Assembly: GCA_937967645.1 (NCBI GenBank)
Contig: CALBTT010000199.1
Span: 1 to 7,851, forward strand
DNA from: an uncultured Zoogloea sp.
Lineage (GTDB): Bacteria > Pseudomonadota > Gammaproteobacteria > Burkholderiales > Rhodocyclaceae
DNA: 7,851 bases
Reading direction: 5' to 3'
Shown here: one piece after another, positions 6,377 through 7,851 of the stretch
Numbering within the stretch: position 1 is the stretch's first letter
How the letters are laid out: each line of letters begins with the position of its first letter
Translations under genes and position numbers: made by a program
Notes under the pieces: model-generated
What the model was told of the DNA's origin: nothing
Seen by the model: the letters and a program-made list of their open reading frames with translations, nothing else
Databases searched by the model: none

Positions 6377-7150
6377 ATGCCCCTGATCGACCGCTTCTCC
6401 CTCCACCAGCAGGTGGCCCTCATCACCGGTGCCGGCCGCGGCATCGGCCGGGCGATTGCCCTGGCCTACGCGGAGGCCCGCGCCGACGTGGTCTGCGCAG
6501 CCCGCACCCTGGCCGACGTGGAGGCGGTGGCCGGCGAGGTGCGCGCCCTGGGCCGGCGCGCCCTGGCCGTGGCCTGCGACGTGAATGACCCCGACCAGCT
6601 GGCCGCCGCAGTGCAGGCCACCCTGGCCGAATTCGGCCGCCTCACCCATCTGGTCAACAACGCCGGCGGCGCCGGCCCCAATGACCCGCTCAAGCTGTCC
6701 CCCCAGCGCTTCGACGAGATCCTGCGCTTCAACGTGGGCAGCGCCTACGCCCTGACCCAGCTGTGCGTGCCCGCCATGCGCGAGGCCGGCGGCGGCAACA
6801 TCATCAACATCACCTCCGGCGCCGCCCGCTACGCCCAGCGCCACTTCAGCGCCTATGGCGCGGCCAAGGCCGCCCTGACCCAGCTCACCCGCCTGCTGGC
6901 CCAGGACTTCGCCCCCCAGGTCCGGGTCAATGGCATCGCCCCCGGCCCCATCCTTACCGCCGCCCTGGACCGTGCCCTGCCGGCAGGCATGCGCGAAGGC
7001 ATGGTCCGCAACACGCCGCTGCAGCGCCTCGGCGAAACCGAGGACATCGCCGCCGCCGCCCTGTACCTGGCGACCCCGGCCTCCGGATGGGTCACCGGCA
7101 AGATCCTCGAGGTGGATGGCGGCGCCGAATCCAGCGTGTGGCCGGGCTGA
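6377..7150 (+). CDS. short-chain dehydrogenase/reductase, 7alpha-hydroxysteroid dehydrogenase-like
   Basis: Complete 257-residue classical SDR. The coenzyme motif TGAGRGIG is at 17-24. Arg43 after the second beta-strand (CAARTLAD) suggests NADP(H) preference. NNAGGAGP lies at 94-101 and structural Asn119 in FNVGS. The catalytic set is Ser147, Tyr160 and Lys164 (ITSG...SAYGAAK), and the end is ILEVDGGAE. The NNAGG.GP segment, VRVNGIAPGPILTAAL and the following TPLQRLGETEDIA...GWVTGK.LEVDGG closely recall E. coli 7alpha-hydroxysteroid dehydrogenase (HdhA), though many SDRs acting on other alcohols share these features. AAGGA stands 7 bases before the ATG. It oxidises or reduces a secondary alcohol/ketone in the cytosol. 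Its place between the flavin reductase and acetaldehyde dehydrogenase suggests a step in the same catabolic route. Substrate specificity is inference. Confidence 0.85.
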   Translation: MPLIDRFSLHQQVALITGAGRGIGRAIALAYAEARADVVCAARTLADVEAVAGEVRALGRRALAVACDVNDPDQLAAAVQATLAEFGRLTHLVNNAGGAGPNDPLKLSPQRFDEILRFNVGSAYALTQLCVPAMREAGGGNIINITSGAARYAQRHFSAYGAAKAALTQLTRLLAQDFAPQVRVNGIAPGPILTAALDRALPAGMREGMVRNTPLQRLGETEDIAAAALYLATPASGWVTGKILEVDGGAESSVWPG

Positions 7151-7157
7151 GAGCGCG

Positions 7158-7220
7158 ATGAGCCTGGCCGCGAGCCTGCTCACCCGCCTGGGCGGCGGCA
7201 CCCACAGCGTCGCCCCCTGA
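7158..7220 (+). CDS. possible 20-residue ORF after the SDR
   Basis: The ATG at 7158, 7 bases after the SDR stop, is preceded only by a weak purine stretch (GAGAG). It encodes MSLAASLLTRLGGGTHSVAP and then TGA. There is no recognisable domain. It may be a tiny peptide, the leftover start of a deleted gene, or chance in GC-rich DNA. Confidence 0.2.
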   Translation: MSLAASLLTRLGGGTHSVAP

Positions 7221-7260
7221 GCATTGCCCGAGACATCTCGTTCTCCCCAGTTTTCCCGCT

Positions 7261-7321
7261 TGCAGCCGTGCGACGGGGCCCATCCCCTCCCCCTCCCCCG
7301 GGTCCCGTCGCACCGCCTGCA
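7261..7321 (+). promoter_or_regulatory. long hairpin in the SDR to acetaldehyde dehydrogenase gap
   Basis: GTGCGACGGGGCCC (7268-7281) pairs with GGGTCCCGTCGCAC (7300-7313): 14 pairs, one being G-U in RNA. A further 5 pairs (TGCAG 7261-7265 with CTGCA 7317-7321) follow after a small internal loop. The 18-base loop is almost pure pyrimidine (ATCCCCTCCCCCTCCCCC). No T-run follows, so it is not a normal intrinsic terminator. It could stabilise or process the mRNA, act as an operator, or be an interspersed palindrome. The rest of the 7221-7347 gap holds only a small CGAGA-CA-TCTCG palindrome at 7229-7240. Confidence 0.6.
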
Positions 7322-7347
7322 CCGGGCGTATTCATGAAAGCACTCCC

Positions 7348-7851
7348 ATGACGAAAAAGATCAAATGCGCCCTGATCGGCCCCGGCAACATCGGTACCGA
7401 TCTGCTGGCCAAACTGCAGCGCAGCCCGGTGCTGGAGCCGGTGTGGATGGTCGGCATCGACCCGGAATCGGACGGCCTGAAGCGGGCCCGCGAGATGGGT
7501 CTGAAGACCACCGCCGAGGGCGTGGACGGCCTGCTGCCGCACATCAAGGCCGACGGCGTGCAGATCGCCTTCGACGCCACCAGCGCCTACGTGCATGCCG
7601 AGAACAGCCGCAAGCTCAATGAGCTGGGCGTGCTGATGATCGACCTGACCCCGGCCGCCATCGGCCCCTACTGCGTGCCGCCGGTGAGCCTGGTGGAGCA
7701 CGTGGGGCAAGCGCCGTCGCCGGGCCGCTCCCAAGACGGCGGCGCCCCCCCGGGGGGCAGTGCGACGCAGGGCGGCGCACGTGGGGGCCTGTTCAAGGAG
7801 ATGAACGTGAACATGGTCACCTGTGGTGGCCAGGCGACGATCCCGATGGTC
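7348..7851 (+). CDS. acylating acetaldehyde dehydrogenase, N-terminal part with an in-frame insertion
   Basis: First 168 residues of a family usually about 300-315 long; it runs off the right edge. It converts acetaldehyde, NAD+ and CoA to acetyl-CoA as the last step of meta-cleavage routes (DmpF/MhpF/BphJ/HsaG/TesF family), normally complexed with 4-hydroxy-2-oxovalerate aldolase, whose gene would be expected next. Motifs: GPGNIGTD at 11-18, MVGIDPESDGL at 34-44, FDATSA at 75-80, IDLTPAAIGPYCVPPV at 98-113, and MVTCGGQATIP at 157-167 with nucleophile Cys159 (Cys132 in DmpF). Between VEHVG (116-120) and MNVNMV (152-157) it has 31 residues rich in G, P, S and A, where DmpF has a single residue; this is the translated repeat. 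The start has no good ribosome binding site. A 5-codon ATG frame at 7334 ends in an ATGA overlap with this start and might couple translation. Confidence 0.9.
   Translation, partial: MTKKIKCALIGPGNIGTDLLAKLQRSPVLEPVWMVGIDPESDGLKRAREMGLKTTAEGVDGLLPHIKADGVQIAFDATSAYVHAENSRKLNELGVLMIDLTPAAIGPYCVPPVSLVEHVGQAPSPGRSQDGGAPPGGSATQGGARGGLFKEMNVNMVTCGGQATIPMV
7708..7789 (+). repeat. GC-rich interspersed repeat inside the acetaldehyde dehydrogenase gene, copy A
   Basis: The DNA begins AAGCGCCGTCGCCGGGCCGC, then TCCCAAGACGGCGGCG, a central inverted run CCCCCCCGGGGGG, and ends near GCACGTGGGGGCC. Against the copy between ALDH and ACAD the left half aligns as AGCGCC, two varying bases, CGC, GGCCGC, CC, AAG, then the C-run/G-run centre; the right halves are looser. 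GCACGTGGGG occurs at 7698-7707, in the normal coding sequence for EHVG, and again at 7777-7786 at the repeat end, 79 bases apart, much like the 80-base offset of the other copy's flanking repeats. The repeat is read through in frame with no stop. Confidence 0.6.

Noticed and set aside
5296..7201. Long minus-strand open frames opposite the flavin reductase and SDR (5296-6171 and 6242-7201)
   Set aside because: Both lie antisense to genes with clear family motifs and have shadow-like composition without recognisable domains.
1..7851. CRISPR array, tRNA, rRNA, IS transposase or integrase
   Set aside because: I looked for regular spaced repeats, tRNA-like arms and recombinase motifs and saw none.

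Overview
The window joins two unlike pieces of DNA. From about base 1460 to the right end it is very GC-rich, with heavy G/C use at third codon positions (positions 6541-6600 are 47/60 G+C). The gene families and the GC-rich interspersed repeats suggest a betaproteobacterium of the Thauera/Azoarcus/Rhodocyclales kind; this assignment is inference. From base 1 to about 1430-1460 the DNA is clearly lower in GC (positions 901-960 are 28/60 G+C) with different codon habits. It encodes a LamG-like (concanavalin A-like fold) protein and the start of a small membrane protein, which looks like phage or other accessory DNA. The two pieces meet inside one open frame on the minus strand: the N-terminal third of an acyl-CoA dehydrogenase runs in frame into the LamG-like protein. 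This is either a real insertion/recombination or an assembly chimera.

Minus strand, right to left: a methyl-accepting chemotaxis protein (5142-3487) ending in a probable intrinsic terminator; a coniferyl-aldehyde-dehydrogenase-like ALDH (3416-1992); an 80-bp unit containing a GC-rich repeat and the ribosome binding site of the next gene; the broken acyl-CoA dehydrogenase (from 1915); then the LamG-like gene (stop at 179) and a small membrane protein (from 130, running off the left edge).

Plus strand, left to right: a divergent promoter region (5143-5325); a flavin reductase with a C-terminal MarR domain (5326-6321), resembling the C1 reductase of two-component p-hydroxyphenylacetate hydroxylase; a 7alpha-hydroxysteroid-dehydrogenase-like SDR (6377-7150); a gap with a 20-codon ORF and a long hairpin; and the start of an acylating acetaldehyde dehydrogenase (7348 to the right edge), a terminal meta-cleavage enzyme. 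Together these suggest a catabolic cluster for aromatic or steroid compounds: ring hydroxylation by a two-component monooxygenase, meta-cleavage ending in acetaldehyde to acetyl-CoA, and side-chain aldehyde and acyl-CoA oxidation, with a chemoreceptor alongside. The steroid reading is an inference from the SDR, ALDH and ACAD types.

The most interesting structure is a pair of related GC-rich repeat copies. One sits between ALDH and ACAD, flanked by an 8-bp direct repeat that duplicates the stop/start overlap. The other lies inside the acetaldehyde dehydrogenase gene and is translated in frame, adding roughly 30 low-complexity residues just before the catalytic-cysteine motif.
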